A stretch of DNA of 62,532 nt from Chloroflexota bacterium (GTDB lineage Bacteria; Chloroflexota; UBA11872). The translations under genes were made by a program, and so were the position numbers. The stretch lies in the NCBI GenBank assembly GCA_026707585.1, contig JAPOWQ010000068.1:1-62532 (forward strand). Reading direction: 5' to 3'. Of the stretch, positions 1 through 8,330 are shown piece after piece. The notes beneath the pieces were generated by a model. The model saw nothing but the letters and a program-made list of their open reading frames with translations. It did not search any database and had not been told where the DNA came from. How positions within the stretch are numbered: the stretch's first letter is position 1; the number at the start of each line of letters is the position of its first letter.

Positions 1-558
1 GGTCAGGATGGCCAGGACGGTCAGGAGCATCCCAATGCGCCAATGGGCCACGGTGGCGACGGCGCCAACGACAACGGGGGAAAGGAATCCGCCCATCATG
101 GTGGCGGAGCTGACCGCGCCCAGCATGCGGCCGCGTTCGCGTTCGGGCGCCTGGCGGGCGACGTAGGCCTGGGCGGCGGCGCTGGCGGTGATGGATCCGG
201 CGCCCTCGACGATGCGGCCGATCAGGAGCAGCCAGTAGAACGGCGCGGAAACCGTGACGATGACGCCGACAATGGCCAGCGCGCCGCCGCCGTAAAAGAG
301 CGGGTGGAGCCGAACCCGGTCGACCAAGGCCCCGATGGGCAGGTTGATGATCAGGCGGGCGAGGGCAAAGCTGGCGATGAGGGCGGCGAGGGCCGTTCCG
401 GCGGTTTCCTCGAGATTGAAGTCTCGGCTGATGGGCGCCAAGACCGAGGCGATGGAGCCGTTGCCGAAGGCCACGGCCACGGTGATGGCCATGGACGCCA
501 GCACATCGCGCGGCAGGTCCAGGACCGCGAGCCAGGGGAGGCGGCGTCTGGGAGGCAT
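1..558 (-). CDS. MFS transporter, N-terminal part (cut by window edge)
   Basis: The reverse strand is open from an ATG at 558 to the window edge and gives 186 residues. They form several hydrophobic helices. A motif-A-like loop (GALVDRVR) lies where MFS proteins have GxLaDrxG between helices 2 and 3. This is the N-terminal half of a major facilitator superfamily permease of the inner membrane. The substrate cannot be told from this part. It lies just downstream of the dehydrogenase/TIM-barrel pair on the same strand with a 66-base gap, so it may import the compound they process; that is inference. The C-terminal half is outside the window. Confidence 0.8.
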   Translation of the reverse strand, partial: MPPRRRLPWLAVLDLPRDVLASMAITVAVAFGNGSIASVLAPISRDFNLEETAGTALAALIASFALARLIINLPIGALVDRVRLHPLFYGGGALAIVGVIVTVSAPFYWLLLIGRIVEGAGSITASAAAQAYVARQAPERERGRMLGAVSSATMMGGFLSPVVVGAVATVAHWRIGMLLTVLAILT

Positions 559-624
559 TCAGGGCCGGTCAGGCGTTCGTGTCACCTGGCCCGTACGGCG
601 CCTCCGGTACCTGGCGAGGCCACG

Positions 625-1638
625 TCAGTTCTTGACCTCCACGACCTGGTTCTCGATGGCGGAGTCGTAGCCGGCGAAGACGAGCCGGAGGTTGCGACGC
701 GCCTCGGCCAGGGTGTGGAGCGGCGGGGCGTCGCCGCGAACGGCGTCGGCGAAGCGGCGGAAGATGGGCGTGAAGCCGAGTTCGTCGGCGTCGGTGTTTT
801 CCAGCACTTCGGTTCGGTCGCCGGTGTGCAGAACGGCTTCGCCGCGGTCGAGGCGGATGGAGCCGAGATCGCCGTGCACCTCGGTGAGGCCGGTGGCGCT
901 GGTGGCGCTCCAGGCCGCCAGCACGATCGACGTGGCGCCGCTCGCGTGGCCGAGCATGAGGGCGGCGGTGTCGTCGACGTCCTGCTGCCGCACGTGGGTG
1001 CCGACGCGGGCACTGACCTGGGTGATAGGGGACTGGAGCATGGCCTCGGCGGTGTAGAGGTTGTGATAGCCGTTGTCGAGCAGGGCGCCGCCGCCGGCAT
1101 CCGCGCGCCGGCTGCGCCAGGTCGGGTCGTAGGCGGCCGCGCCCACGTACCAGCCGCTGCCCATGTGCTCCATGCGGAACATGAAGGGGCGGCCGATGCG
1201 CCCGGCTTCAATGGCGGCCAGCGTGGGGGCGGTGCTGGGGCGGTTGAGGTAGTTGTGCATGATGCCGGCGGGGATGTCGTGGCGTTCGACCTCGGCGATG
1301 ATCTCGTCGGCCTGTTTCAAGGAGGTGGCCAGGGGCTTTTCGCTGAGGAATGGCGTGCGGGTGCGGGCGGCGCCCAGGCAGACGGGGGCGTGGAAGCGAT
1401 GGGGCACGGCGATGTCCACGGCGTCGACGAGGCCGGAGCGCAGGAGATCGCGATAGTCCGGGAAACGGGCTTCGGTCGGGACGCCGAAACGGTCGCTGAT
1501 GAAATTGAGGCGCTCGGGCGTGGGGTCGGCCACGGCGGTGACCTGCCAGACGTCCGGCATGCGCTGAAGGACGGGGGCGTGGCCCTCTTCCTGGATGCGG
1601 CCGCAACCGATGAGGCCGATACGCAAGGGCTCGGCCAT
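625..1638 (-). CDS. Gfo/Idh/MocA family NAD(P)-dependent oxidoreductase
   Basis: A 337-residue protein. The N-terminal Rossmann fold carries GLIGCGRIQ (residues 8-16) for NAD(P) binding. The family's EKP motif is at residues 100-102, whose lysine is the usual catalytic residue, and it is followed by a C-terminal alpha/beta substrate domain. Members oxidise or epimerise sugars and cyclitols such as myo-inositol. I start at the ATG at 1638, not the TTG one codon earlier, because GGAGAG sits about 8 bases upstream. This start shares one base with the stop of the TIM-barrel gene before it (TGATG), so the two are translationally coupled. The exact substrate is unknown. Confidence 0.9.
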   Translation of the reverse strand: MAEPLRIGLIGCGRIQEEGHAPVLQRMPDVWQVTAVADPTPERLNFISDRFGVPTEARFPDYRDLLRSGLVDAVDIAVPHRFHAPVCLGAARTRTPFLSEKPLATSLKQADEIIAEVERHDIPAGIMHNYLNRPSTAPTLAAIEAGRIGRPFMFRMEHMGSGWYVGAAAYDPTWRSRRADAGGGALLDNGYHNLYTAEAMLQSPITQVSARVGTHVRQQDVDDTAALMLGHASGATSIVLAAWSATSATGLTEVHGDLGSIRLDRGEAVLHTGDRTEVLENTDADELGFTPIFRRFADAVRGDAPPLHTLAEARRNLRLVFAGYDSAIENQVVEVKN

Positions 1639-2486
1639 CAAGCGTTCTCTCCGGCGAGGTCAAACCCCAGGCGTTCGGTGAGGTAGCGGGAGTTGACTTC
1701 GAGGCTCTGGCGCGGGGTGGTCTGCGAGCGGTCGAGTTCGACGGTGAGCCAGCCGTCGTAGTCGGCTTCGCGGGCCACGTCTAGCAGAGCCGGCAGATCG
1801 ACGACGCCAGTGCCCAGTTCGCCGAAGAAGGCGATGCGAGGGGCATGGGCCTGGGCGCTGGCCACGTCCGGCGTCTCGACGTCCAGCTCGGGTACGTAGT
1901 CCTTGATGTGCATGTAGGTGAGGATGTCGCGGTAGCTGGAGGCGACCTCGACGGGGTCGTCGCCGGCCTTGGCGATGTGGGCGGGGTCGAGCGCCAGCTT
2001 GACGAGGTCGGTGTCGACGGCGTCGAAGAAGCGAGTGATTTCGTCGCGCTGCTCGATGACCGTGTTCCAGTGCGGGTGCATGCCGGCCACGATGCCCTTG
2101 TCGCGAGCGGCGGCCGCGACTTCGGTCGCTCCGCTGGCGAACCTGGCCATGTCCTCGGCGGTGGGCGTGCCGTCGCGCCGGCCGGGGCCGAGAACTATGC
2201 GGTCGGAGCCCATCTCGTGCAGGAAATCGATGATGGCGAGGTTGTTGGCAATGGCGTCGGCCTGCTGGGCGGGATCGTGCAGCGGACCGCCGCCGTAGAG
2301 GGCCGAGAGGCGCAGGCCGCGGGCCTGCAACATGGCCTGGAAGTCGTGGGCACGGCCGGCGAATTGGGTGACGACGGTGCCGAAGGTCTCGGTGCCGGCG
2401 TAGCCGAAGCTGCCGATGTCGTCGATGGCCTCGGCGAGATTGTCGCCCCAGGTGATCTGGTGGCAGGAACAGCGAAAGACGGCCAC
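1638..2486 (-). CDS. sugar phosphate isomerase/epimerase (xylose isomerase-like TIM barrel)
   Basis: A 282-residue protein of the AP-endonuclease-2/xylose-isomerase-like TIM barrel superfamily. It shows the family pattern of acidic and histidine metal ligands at strand ends: GMHPHWN near the middle, then ALDPAH, HIKDY, and a terminal WLTVELD segment. Such enzymes isomerise or epimerise sugars, keto-inositols or hydroxypyruvate with a divalent metal. It starts at GTG with GAGG 7 bases upstream. It is the first gene of a coupled pair with the Gfo/Idh/MocA dehydrogenase, a common pairing in inositol and rare-sugar catabolism. The substrate is not identifiable from sequence alone. Confidence 0.85.
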   Translation of the reverse strand: MAVFRCSCHQITWGDNLAEAIDDIGSFGYAGTETFGTVVTQFAGRAHDFQAMLQARGLRLSALYGGGPLHDPAQQADAIANNLAIIDFLHEMGSDRIVLGPGRRDGTPTAEDMARFASGATEVAAAARDKGIVAGMHPHWNTVIEQRDEITRFFDAVDTDLVKLALDPAHIAKAGDDPVEVASSYRDILTYMHIKDYVPELDVETPDVASAQAHAPRIAFFGELGTGVVDLPALLDVAREADYDGWLTVELDRSQTTPRQSLEVNSRYLTERLGFDLAGENA

Positions 2487-2725
2487 AGGACAACCTCACG
2501 ATGCAGAGGCGCGGGAAGGCGCCGACCCCGGCGGCGTGAACGTACGTTCTGCGGGGCCGGGGGGCAACTGGGAAGGGCCTCAGGGTCGCGTATCGCGCTT
2601 CGCCTTGCACCAGAGAATACGGAAGCCGCCATCGAGTGAGTTCTTGAGCGTCACGGTGCGGACAATGCGGCGTTTCGGTAGCTGTTGAGCCAGACTGCCC
2701 CGACGATCAGACTTTCTGAATCGCC

Positions 2726-3535
2726 ATGGAATCTAGAACCACGCGTCTGACCGACCGAGAGCGCCTGGGCGAGCAATATGCGGACGACACCCGGCTGGCT
2801 GTGCGGCAGGCGACGCACCGCAGGTATAGCGAGCGTCCCGAGAATATTCCCGAGTGGGTGCTGGGTCTGCTTGGGCCAAGAGCGGGCGATCTGGTGCTGG
2901 ATGCAGGCGCCGGGAATGGCGGCTACCACCCGCCGCTGCAGAGCCGCGAGGTCAGGATCGTGGCGGTCGAGCGCGAGATGGGGATGATCCGGTCGGCGTC
3001 GGATTCGTCGGCAGCGTTTGTGGCGGGTGACGTTGCGGCGTTGCCGCTGCAGACCGACGCCGTCGATCACAGCATGGCAAACCACATGCTGTACTACGTC
3101 CCCGACATTCCCAGGGCGCTCGCGGAGCTTGCACGAGTCACACGATCCGGAGGCCGCGTGGCCCTGACCACAAACGGCAACTGGCGCGAATCGCCGCTGC
3201 AGCAGCTGCACGAGCGAGCCGCGCGCGAGTTGGGCATCGACGCGGAGGTCGAGATCGCGTCAGACCGCTTTGGCGGGCACAACCTGGAGCAGGTGAGGTC
3301 TGTGTTTCCGAGCGCGGAGGCTGTTGAACAGTTGAATGCGCTGGTTTTTCCGATGACGGAGCCCGTGGTGGCGTTCTACGCCTCGGGGCCGGTGGACGCA
3401 GTCCGTGAGCCGACCGCGGAGACGCGCCGCGATTTGGTGGCGCGAGTGCGTGAGTTGGTCAAGCAACGGATCGCGGCCAACGGCGAGTTCCGGATTCCCA
3501 AGCGGCTGATCTGCTACCTGGCGTCGTGCCCGTAG
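2726..3535 (+). CDS. class I SAM-dependent methyltransferase
   Basis: A 269-residue protein with a SAM-binding Rossmann fold. Motif I is VLDAGAGNGGY (about residues 57-67), followed by an acidic residue at the end of strand 2 (VAVERE) and a motif with ADVAALPLQTDAVD-type spacing typical of the UbiE/COQ5-like methyltransferase_11 family. The methyl acceptor is unknown. It stands alone on the plus strand after a 239-base gap from the divergent sugar isomerase, with 70 bases before the SDR gene. No SD-like sequence is obvious before the ATG. Confidence 0.85.
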   Translation: MESRTTRLTDRERLGEQYADDTRLAVRQATHRRYSERPENIPEWVLGLLGPRAGDLVLDAGAGNGGYHPPLQSREVRIVAVEREMGMIRSASDSSAAFVAGDVAALPLQTDAVDHSMANHMLYYVPDIPRALAELARVTRSGGRVALTTNGNWRESPLQQLHERAARELGIDAEVEIASDRFGGHNLEQVRSVFPSAEAVEQLNALVFPMTEPVVAFYASGPVDAVREPTAETRRDLVARVRELVKQRIAANGEFRIPKRLICYLASCP

Positions 3536-3605
3536 GGTCAGGAGGCCGAGGGTTGCCTGTGCCACTATCGGGCCGGAACCGATCTGCGACTGGCGAGGTC
3601 TGAAC

Positions 3606-4391
3606 GTGGCGAAGGGACTGGACGGCAAGGTGGCCGTGATTACCGGCGCGGGGCGGGGCATTGGGCAGGCCATTGCCGAACGCTTCGCGGCCGAGGGCGC
3701 GGCGGTGCTGGTAGCGGACGTTGATACGGAGGCTGCCGAGGGTGTTGTGGCGGGCATCGCTGCGTCCGGCGGCTCGGCTCGGGCGCAGGCCGCCGACGTG
3801 CGAAATCCCGCGGACATCACCGCCATGTTCGATGCCGCCGAGGCGGCACTCGGTCCGGTGGACATCGTGGTGAACAACGCGGGGATCGGCGGGGCCTCGT
3901 CCATCGCCGAACAGTCGATGGACGCGTGGGACAACATGTTTGCCATCAACGTGCGCGGAGTCTTCCTGGGTGTGCAGGAAGCGGCCCGGCGGATGGAGCC
4001 GCGCGGTTCCGGCATCATCATCAACATTGCATCGGCCGCCGGAAAGATCGCGCGGCCGTATATGGCCTGCTATTGCGCGACCAAGCACGCAGTAATCGGG
4101 ATCACCCGTTCCACCGCCATGGAGCTTGCGCCGTCCGGTGTGCGCGTGGTTGCCCTCTGCCCCGGCATCGTGGACACGCGGCTCTGGCGGGAGGATCTGA
4201 ACCCGGACCTGACTGAGCTTGAGGGTCGGGAGAACGAGTCGGCCTGGGACGTGCGGGTGGCCGGGATCCCGATGGGCCGCCACCAGGTTACGGAAGACGT
4301 GGCGAACGCGGCCTACATGCTGGCCAGTGACGACGCCTCGTACATCACCGGGATTTCGCTGAGCGTGGACGGCGGGATGGTGCTGCATTGA
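3606..4391 (+). CDS. SDR family oxidoreductase (FabG-like)
   Basis: A 261-residue classical short-chain dehydrogenase. The cofactor motif GAGRGIGQ is at about residues 14-21, VVNNAGIGG is in the middle, and the catalytic Tyr and Lys lie in YCATK after a serine-containing strand (INIASAAG). It ends with the family signature of a Thr-Gly then SVDGG. It probably oxidises or reduces a small alcohol or ketone. It starts at GTG. Its stop overlaps the TTG start of the MetE-like gene by four bases (TTGA), so the two form a coupled operon. A second FabG-type gene inside the fatty-acid cluster (36.5 kb) is the likelier biosynthetic enzyme. Confidence 0.9.
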   Translation: MAKGLDGKVAVITGAGRGIGQAIAERFAAEGAAVLVADVDTEAAEGVVAGIAASGGSARAQAADVRNPADITAMFDAAEAALGPVDIVVNNAGIGGASSIAEQSMDAWDNMFAINVRGVFLGVQEAARRMEPRGSGIIINIASAAGKIARPYMACYCATKHAVIGITRSTAMELAPSGVRVVALCPGIVDTRLWREDLNPDLTELEGRENESAWDVRVAGIPMGRHQVTEDVANAAYMLASDDASYITGISLSVDGGMVLH

Positions 4392-5473
4392 GCGAGGCGC
4401 CGTTTCCGACGTTCGTGGTGGGGAGCCTGCCGCGGCCGGTGTGGGTGCGGGAGCTGATCGAGCGGCGGAAGCGGGGCGAAGTGAGCACGGCCGCGGCCGA
4501 ACGGGTGCTGGACGACGCGGTGCCGGCGGCGATCCGGATGCAGGAAGCGGCCGGGCTGGACTACGTCTCGGACGGCGAGTGGCGGCGCGAGAGCTACGTG
4601 AAGGTGTTTGCCGACGCGGTGGCGGGGTTCGAGCCGGACCTGATCGCGGGCGGCCGGGGGGCGGCGTATCCGGCGGTTACCCAGCCGCTGCGGCAGGAGC
4701 GGCCGATTGCGCTGGACGAGGCGCGGCTCGTGCAGCGGTCGACGACGCGGCGAACGCTGGCGGCGGTGCCGTCGCCGTACACCATTGCGCGCCGCATGTG
4801 GAGTCCGGAGCACTCCACGGGGGCATACGCGACGCGTGAGGATTTCATGGAGGCGTGCATTCCGATCATCAACGGGGAGTTGCAGCGGCTGACGTCGTTG
4901 GGTGTGGACGCGGTCCAACTGGACGATCCGTGGCTGGCGTTGCTGGTGGACCAGGATTACCGGGCGCGGGTTGGAATCCAGGACATCAAGCACGAGATCG
5001 AGATGGCGGTGCAGGGCGTCAACGGCGCGGTGGAGGGCGTGGACCACTCGCTGATCTCGGTGCACCTGTGCCACGCGCACGCCAACCGCCGGCACAGCAC
5101 GCGCGGGCCGTATGACCTGATCGTGGAGGCGCTGGGCCGGATGCACGTGCAGCGTTTCGCCATGGAGTTCGCCACGCCCGACGCCGGCGGGATCGAGGTG
5201 CTGAGGCAGTTTCCGGACGACAAGCTGCTGGGCCTGGGGGTAATCGACCACACGGACGGCAACGTCGAAACGCCGGAAGTCGTGGTCGACAGGGCCGAGG
5301 CAGCGATGCAGTACGTGCCGGCCGAGCGGCTGACGCTGAATCCGGACTGCGGATTCGCGCCGTCGAGTATCAACCCGATGGATTTGGACGAGGCGTACTT
5401 GAAGTTGCGGGCGTTGTGTGCGGGGGCTGACATATTGAAGTCGAGGCATCGCGTCAAGGCGGCACGAGGCTGA
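4388..5473 (+). CDS. MetE-like (cobalamin-independent methionine synthase family) methyltransferase
   Basis: A 361-residue, single-barrel protein related to the C-terminal catalytic domain of MetE and to the UROD/MetE superfamily. GSLPRP stands at residues 12-17. A zinc site can be read as H226-x-C228, E260 and C321, the last inside LNPDCGF, a MetE hallmark. It lacks the N-terminal MetE barrel, so it is probably not a classical methionine synthase. It may move a methyl group from an unknown donor to a thiol. The start is a TTG that overlaps the SDR stop by four bases. Pairing with an SDR suggests a small catabolic or demethylation module (inference). Confidence 0.8.
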   Translation: MSEAPFPTFVVGSLPRPVWVRELIERRKRGEVSTAAAERVLDDAVPAAIRMQEAAGLDYVSDGEWRRESYVKVFADAVAGFEPDLIAGGRGAAYPAVTQPLRQERPIALDEARLVQRSTTRRTLAAVPSPYTIARRMWSPEHSTGAYATREDFMEACIPIINGELQRLTSLGVDAVQLDDPWLALLVDQDYRARVGIQDIKHEIEMAVQGVNGAVEGVDHSLISVHLCHAHANRRHSTRGPYDLIVEALGRMHVQRFAMEFATPDAGGIEVLRQFPDDKLLGLGVIDHTDGNVETPEVVVDRAEAAMQYVPAERLTLNPDCGFAPSSINPMDLDEAYLKLRALCAGADILKSRHRVKAARG

Positions 5474-5531
5474 CTGCTTTTCGATTCGTGGTGTGGATAC
5501 CAACGCCCGTGCCGGCGGAGAGAGAAGCAAC

Positions 5532-5537
5532 TATAAT
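5532..5537 (+). promoter_or_regulatory. -10 element of the Phd/VapC operon
   Basis: A perfect TATAAT lies 40 bases upstream of the antitoxin ATG. The -35 region at the right distance (about 5509-5514) is weak. Downstream of the -10, a direct repeat of TGACCAG/TGACCGG spaced about 13 bases apart (5538-5558) is a candidate operator for autoregulation by the antitoxin. GGAG sits about 9 bases before the start codon. Confidence 0.5.
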
Positions 5538-5571
5538 TGACCAGTCTGAATGACCGGTTGGAGATTTAGAC

Positions 5572-5823
5572 ATGCGCGAAGTCAGGGCCACGGAGGCTAA
5601 AGCCCGTCTCTCGGAACTGCTGCGGAGCGTCGAGTTTGGCGAGAGCATCACGATCACGCGCAACGGAACGCCAGTTGCGAAGCTGGTACCCGCGCACACG
5701 GGCGACGTCGCAGCGCGCGCTGCAGCCGTTGCCCGGTTCCGTCGCCGTCGCGCTGGCATGAAGCGCCTCAAGATGTCTGTGGAGGAAATCGTGGCGGACC
5801 GGCGAGCGGGACACCGGATGTGA
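5572..5823 (+). CDS. type II antitoxin, Phd/YefM family
   Basis: An 83-residue protein with the Phd/YefM DNA-binding N-terminus: an EAKARLSELL helix followed by a GESITITRNGTPVAKLVP strand pair, the signature of prevent-host-death antitoxins. The basic, variable C-terminus probably wraps the toxin. In this family the antitoxin neutralises the toxin and represses its own operon. It overlaps the PIN toxin by four bases (ATGTGA region). A TATAAT box and a direct repeat lie upstream. Confidence 0.88.
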   Translation: MREVRATEAKARLSELLRSVEFGESITITRNGTPVAKLVPAHTGDVAARAAAVARFRRRRAGMKRLKMSVEEIVADRRAGHRM

Positions 5824-6221
5824 CTGACTTCGTGCTTGATTCGTGTGTGGCGGTAGCGTGGATTTGCCACGACGAGACGTCCGTCAGGGCCGACAAGGCC
5901 TTGTCACGATTGGAAGTTGACGAAGCGCTGGTTCCGCCCCTCTGGCATATGGAATTACGCAACGCGTTGGTGCGCGCCGAACGGCGAGGGCGGCTCTCTT
6001 CGGCCGAGGTCGACGACGGCTTGCTTGTCCTATACGAACTTCCGATTTACACCGCCGACGAGCCTGACCTGGATTCGCTGATTCCACTTGCGAGGAAGCA
6101 CCAAGTCTCCTGTTACGACGCCGTCTACCTGAGCCTGGCGCTGCGCCGAAACTCGGCGCTTGCGACGATTGACAACGCGCTTGCCAGGGCGGCCCGCCGC
6201 GAACGTGTGTCGTTGATCTGA
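5820..6221 (+). CDS. vapC: PIN-domain toxin, VapC family
   Basis: A 133-residue PIN domain. The acidic metal-binding quartet of VapC ribonucleases is visible as D7 (FVLDSCV), E45 (HMELRNAL), D100 (CYDAVYLSLA) and D118 (TIDNAL). Such toxins cut tRNA or rRNA when not bound by their antitoxin. It starts with a GTG that overlaps the antitoxin stop by four bases. All four acidic residues are present, so the toxin looks intact. Partner type (Phd-like with VapC) is a common combination. Confidence 0.9.
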   Translation: MTDFVLDSCVAVAWICHDETSVRADKALSRLEVDEALVPPLWHMELRNALVRAERRGRLSSAEVDDGLLVLYELPIYTADEPDLDSLIPLARKHQVSCYDAVYLSLALRRNSALATIDNALARAARRERVSLI

Positions 6222-6277
6222 CCCGTGTTTCGGTCCGTTGGTCGGTGGGAGCAGATCAACTCCGGAACGGTGGCCTA

Positions 6278-6952
6278 TCAAAGGCCAGGCCCGGCCACCT
6301 TGGTTCGGATACGCCAGAGAGCTTGGGCGCTGGCGAGGGTGAGGAAGGCGGCGGCGGCGGCGGCCGCGTAGTCGAGGAGGTTGAGGCTCCAGCCAAGGTA
6401 AGCGATCAGGAAGGGGTAGTAGACCATCCAGGTCTTGACACTGAATGGCAGCGGCGTGCGGAAACGGTCGGCCAGGTACAGCAAGACGTTGGCAAGGGGG
6501 TAGGCCGCGGCGTAGGCCACGCCGATTTCGCCGCGCAGGGCGCCCACCGCTACGAGGCCGCCCACCACGGTGAGCTCGCGCACGTGGTCGCAGACCTGGT
6601 CCAGCAGACCGCCGAAGTTGGAGGCCAGGCCGCGGGCGCGGGCCAGTTCGCCGTCAAGAAAGTCCAGGACCAGGGTGCCGATGAACAACGCGAGGGCCAG
6701 GCGGGGAAAGGGAACGATAAGGATGGCGACGACGAACCCAAGTGGGATCTGGCTGAGGGATAGCGCGTTGGGGTGGACGCGGGCGGCGGCAAGTGTCGTG
6801 ATAGCCGGGCGAACGAGGTAGCCGCCGAGCCGACGCAGCGGGGCTAGCAGCAGGCGTTCGAGGGTGGAGTAAGAGCCGGGAGGCGGGGGCTCGGGTAGCG
6901 GATCCTCACCCGGCCCTCTCCCGGTGGGAGAGGGTGGAGAAGGGGCCGGCAT
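6278..6952 (-). CDS. CDP-alcohol phosphatidyltransferase family protein
   Basis: A 224-residue membrane enzyme with the complete family motif D-G-x2-A-R-x8-G-x3-D-x3-D at residues 100-122 (D100, D118, D122; also D97). Four or more hydrophobic helices follow. It transfers a phosphoalcohol from a CDP-alcohol to a polar acceptor in phospholipid synthesis. Whether it makes phosphatidylinositol phosphate, phosphatidylglycerol phosphate or another lipid is not resolved. The first 25 or so residues are Pro/Gly-rich and are encoded by a copy of a short palindromic repeat (6901-6940). No later ATG, GTG or TTG in frame precedes the conserved region, so the repeat is part of the coding sequence. It lies 9 bases after glyS. 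Confidence 0.88.
   Translation of the reverse strand: MPAPSPPSPTGRGPGEDPLPEPPPPGSYSTLERLLLAPLRRLGGYLVRPAITTLAAARVHPNALSLSQIPLGFVVAILIVPFPRLALALFIGTLVLDFLDGELARARGLASNFGGLLDQVCDHVRELTVVGGLVAVGALRGEIGVAYAAAYPLANVLLYLADRFRTPLPFSVKTWMVYYPFLIAYLGWSLNLLDYAAAAAAAFLTLASAQALWRIRTKVAGPGL
6901..6940. repeat. short palindromic repeat, copy A (in coding sequence)
   Basis: One of three related copies (also 40886-40926 and 42053-42092) sharing a CCCTCTCCC...GGGAGAGGG stem followed by a GGGTGAGG tail. In this copy the tail points left. It lies inside the N-terminal coding region of the CDP-alcohol phosphatidyltransferase and adds a Pro/Gly-rich stretch. The family resembles REP-like intergenic repeats. Confidence 0.7.
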
Positions 6953-6961
6953 TGGCGCGAG

Positions 6962-8266
6962 TTACCAGGCGAGCTGGTCGGCGAAGTAGGGGCGCAGGCC
7001 GTCGGCGGCAACGCGCTCCTGCCGCATGGAGTCACGTTCGCGCACGGTGACGGTCTGGTCGTCGAGCGAGTCGAAGTCGACGGTCACCGCGAAGGGCGTG
7101 CCGGCCTCATCCTGGCGGGCGTAGCGGCGGCCGATGGAGCCGCTGGCATCGTAGAAGACGGGCCAGGCGGCGCGCAGGTCGTCGGCAATGCGGGTGGCCA
7201 GTTCGACCAAAGGCGGTCGGTTGCGGGCCAGGGGGAAGACGGCGACCTTGAACGGGGCGAGCCGCGGGTCGAGGTTCAGGAACGTGCGCGGTTTCCCGGC
7301 GACCTCCTGGACGGTGTAGGCGTCGGACAGGAAGGCGAGGGCCGCGCGGTCGACACCGGCGGCGGGCTCGATAACGTAAGGGGTGACGTGCTGTTTGGCC
7401 GCGTCGTCGAAGTAGGAGAGGTCGGTGCCGCTGGCCTCGGCGTGGCGCTGCAGGTCAAAGTCGGTGCGATTGGCGATGCCTTCCAGCTCGCCCCAGCCGA
7501 AGGGGAACTGGTACTCGATGTCGGTGGTGGCCTTGGCGTAATGGGCCAGTTCCTCGGGACTGTGGGGGCGCAGCCGCAGGCGGCGCGGTTCCAGCCCCAG
7601 GTCCTTCCACCAGGCAAAGCGGGCGTCGACCCAGTCCTCGTGGGATTCGTCGTCCTGGCCGGGCTCAACGAAATACTGCAGTTCCATCTGCTCGAACTCG
7701 CGGCTGCGGAAGATGAAGTTGCCGGTGGTGATCTCGTTGCGGAAGGCCTTGCCGATCTGGGCGATGCCGAAGGGCATGTGCACGCGCGCAGTGTCGCGCA
7801 CGTTCTTGAAGTTGACGTAGGTGGACTGGGCGGTTTCGGGCCGCAGGTAGGCGACGGAGGCGTCGTCCTCCACGGGGCCGACAAAGGTACGGAACATGGT
7901 GTTGAACATGCGGGGATCGGTAAGTTCGCCGCCGTCGTGGGGGCATAGGCCGTCGGCCACGTCGTCCTCGCGGAAGCGACGGCGGCAGGTGGGGCACTCC
8001 ACCAGCGGGTCGGCGAAGTGTTCGATGTGGCCGGACACTTCCCAGATGCGCGGGTGCATGAGGATGGAGGCGTTGAGGCCGACGACCTCCGGACGCACGT
8101 GCACCACGCGGCGCCACCAGGCGTCCTTGATGTTGCGGATCAGCTCGGCGCCGAGCGGACCGTAGTCCCAGGTGCTGGCGAAGCCGCCGTAAATCTCGGA
8201 ACTGGGAAATACGAACCCGCGGCGCTTGGCCAGGGAGGTCAGGGTGTCAAGGTCGGGAGCCGGCAT
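6962..8266 (-). CDS. glyS: glycine--tRNA ligase (dimeric type)
   Basis: A 434-residue class II aminoacyl-tRNA synthetase of the alpha2, eukaryote/archaea-like type, not the alpha/beta GlyQ-GlyS form. Near the N-terminus is SSEIYGGFASTWDYGPLG. Zinc-like CPTC and CPHD pairs sit around residues 90-110. Class II motif 2 follows as FRNEITTGNFIFRSREFEQ, then the ELEGIANRTDFDL segment. A C-terminal anticodon-binding domain starts near KVAVFPLAR. It charges tRNA-Gly. It lies 64 bases downstream of recO on the same strand. Confidence 0.95.
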   Translation of the reverse strand: MPAPDLDTLTSLAKRRGFVFPSSEIYGGFASTWDYGPLGAELIRNIKDAWWRRVVHVRPEVVGLNASILMHPRIWEVSGHIEHFADPLVECPTCRRRFREDDVADGLCPHDGGELTDPRMFNTMFRTFVGPVEDDASVAYLRPETAQSTYVNFKNVRDTARVHMPFGIAQIGKAFRNEITTGNFIFRSREFEQMELQYFVEPGQDDESHEDWVDARFAWWKDLGLEPRRLRLRPHSPEELAHYAKATTDIEYQFPFGWGELEGIANRTDFDLQRHAEASGTDLSYFDDAAKQHVTPYVIEPAAGVDRAALAFLSDAYTVQEVAGKPRTFLNLDPRLAPFKVAVFPLARNRPPLVELATRIADDLRAAWPVFYDASGSIGRRYARQDEAGTPFAVTVDFDSLDDQTVTVRERDSMRQERVAADGLRPYFADQLAW

Positions 8267-8330
8267 GGGTGTCCTCGTCTGTATCCGGGGTCATGGGGAT
8301 GGCGTGCGGGGTGACGCCACGTCGTCGGTG

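Noticed and set aside
43-1686. A 547-codon open frame on the plus strand
   Set aside because: It is the antisense shadow of the MFS and Gfo/Idh/MocA genes. Its Gly/Ala/Asp/Arg-rich translation has no family pattern, while the minus strand gives intact motifs.
6222-6300. GGTGGCC...GGCCACC inverted repeat as a terminator
   Set aside because: The arms lie at the VapC/CDP-alcohol transferase junction but no T-run follows on either strand, and part is inside the coding end of the latter.
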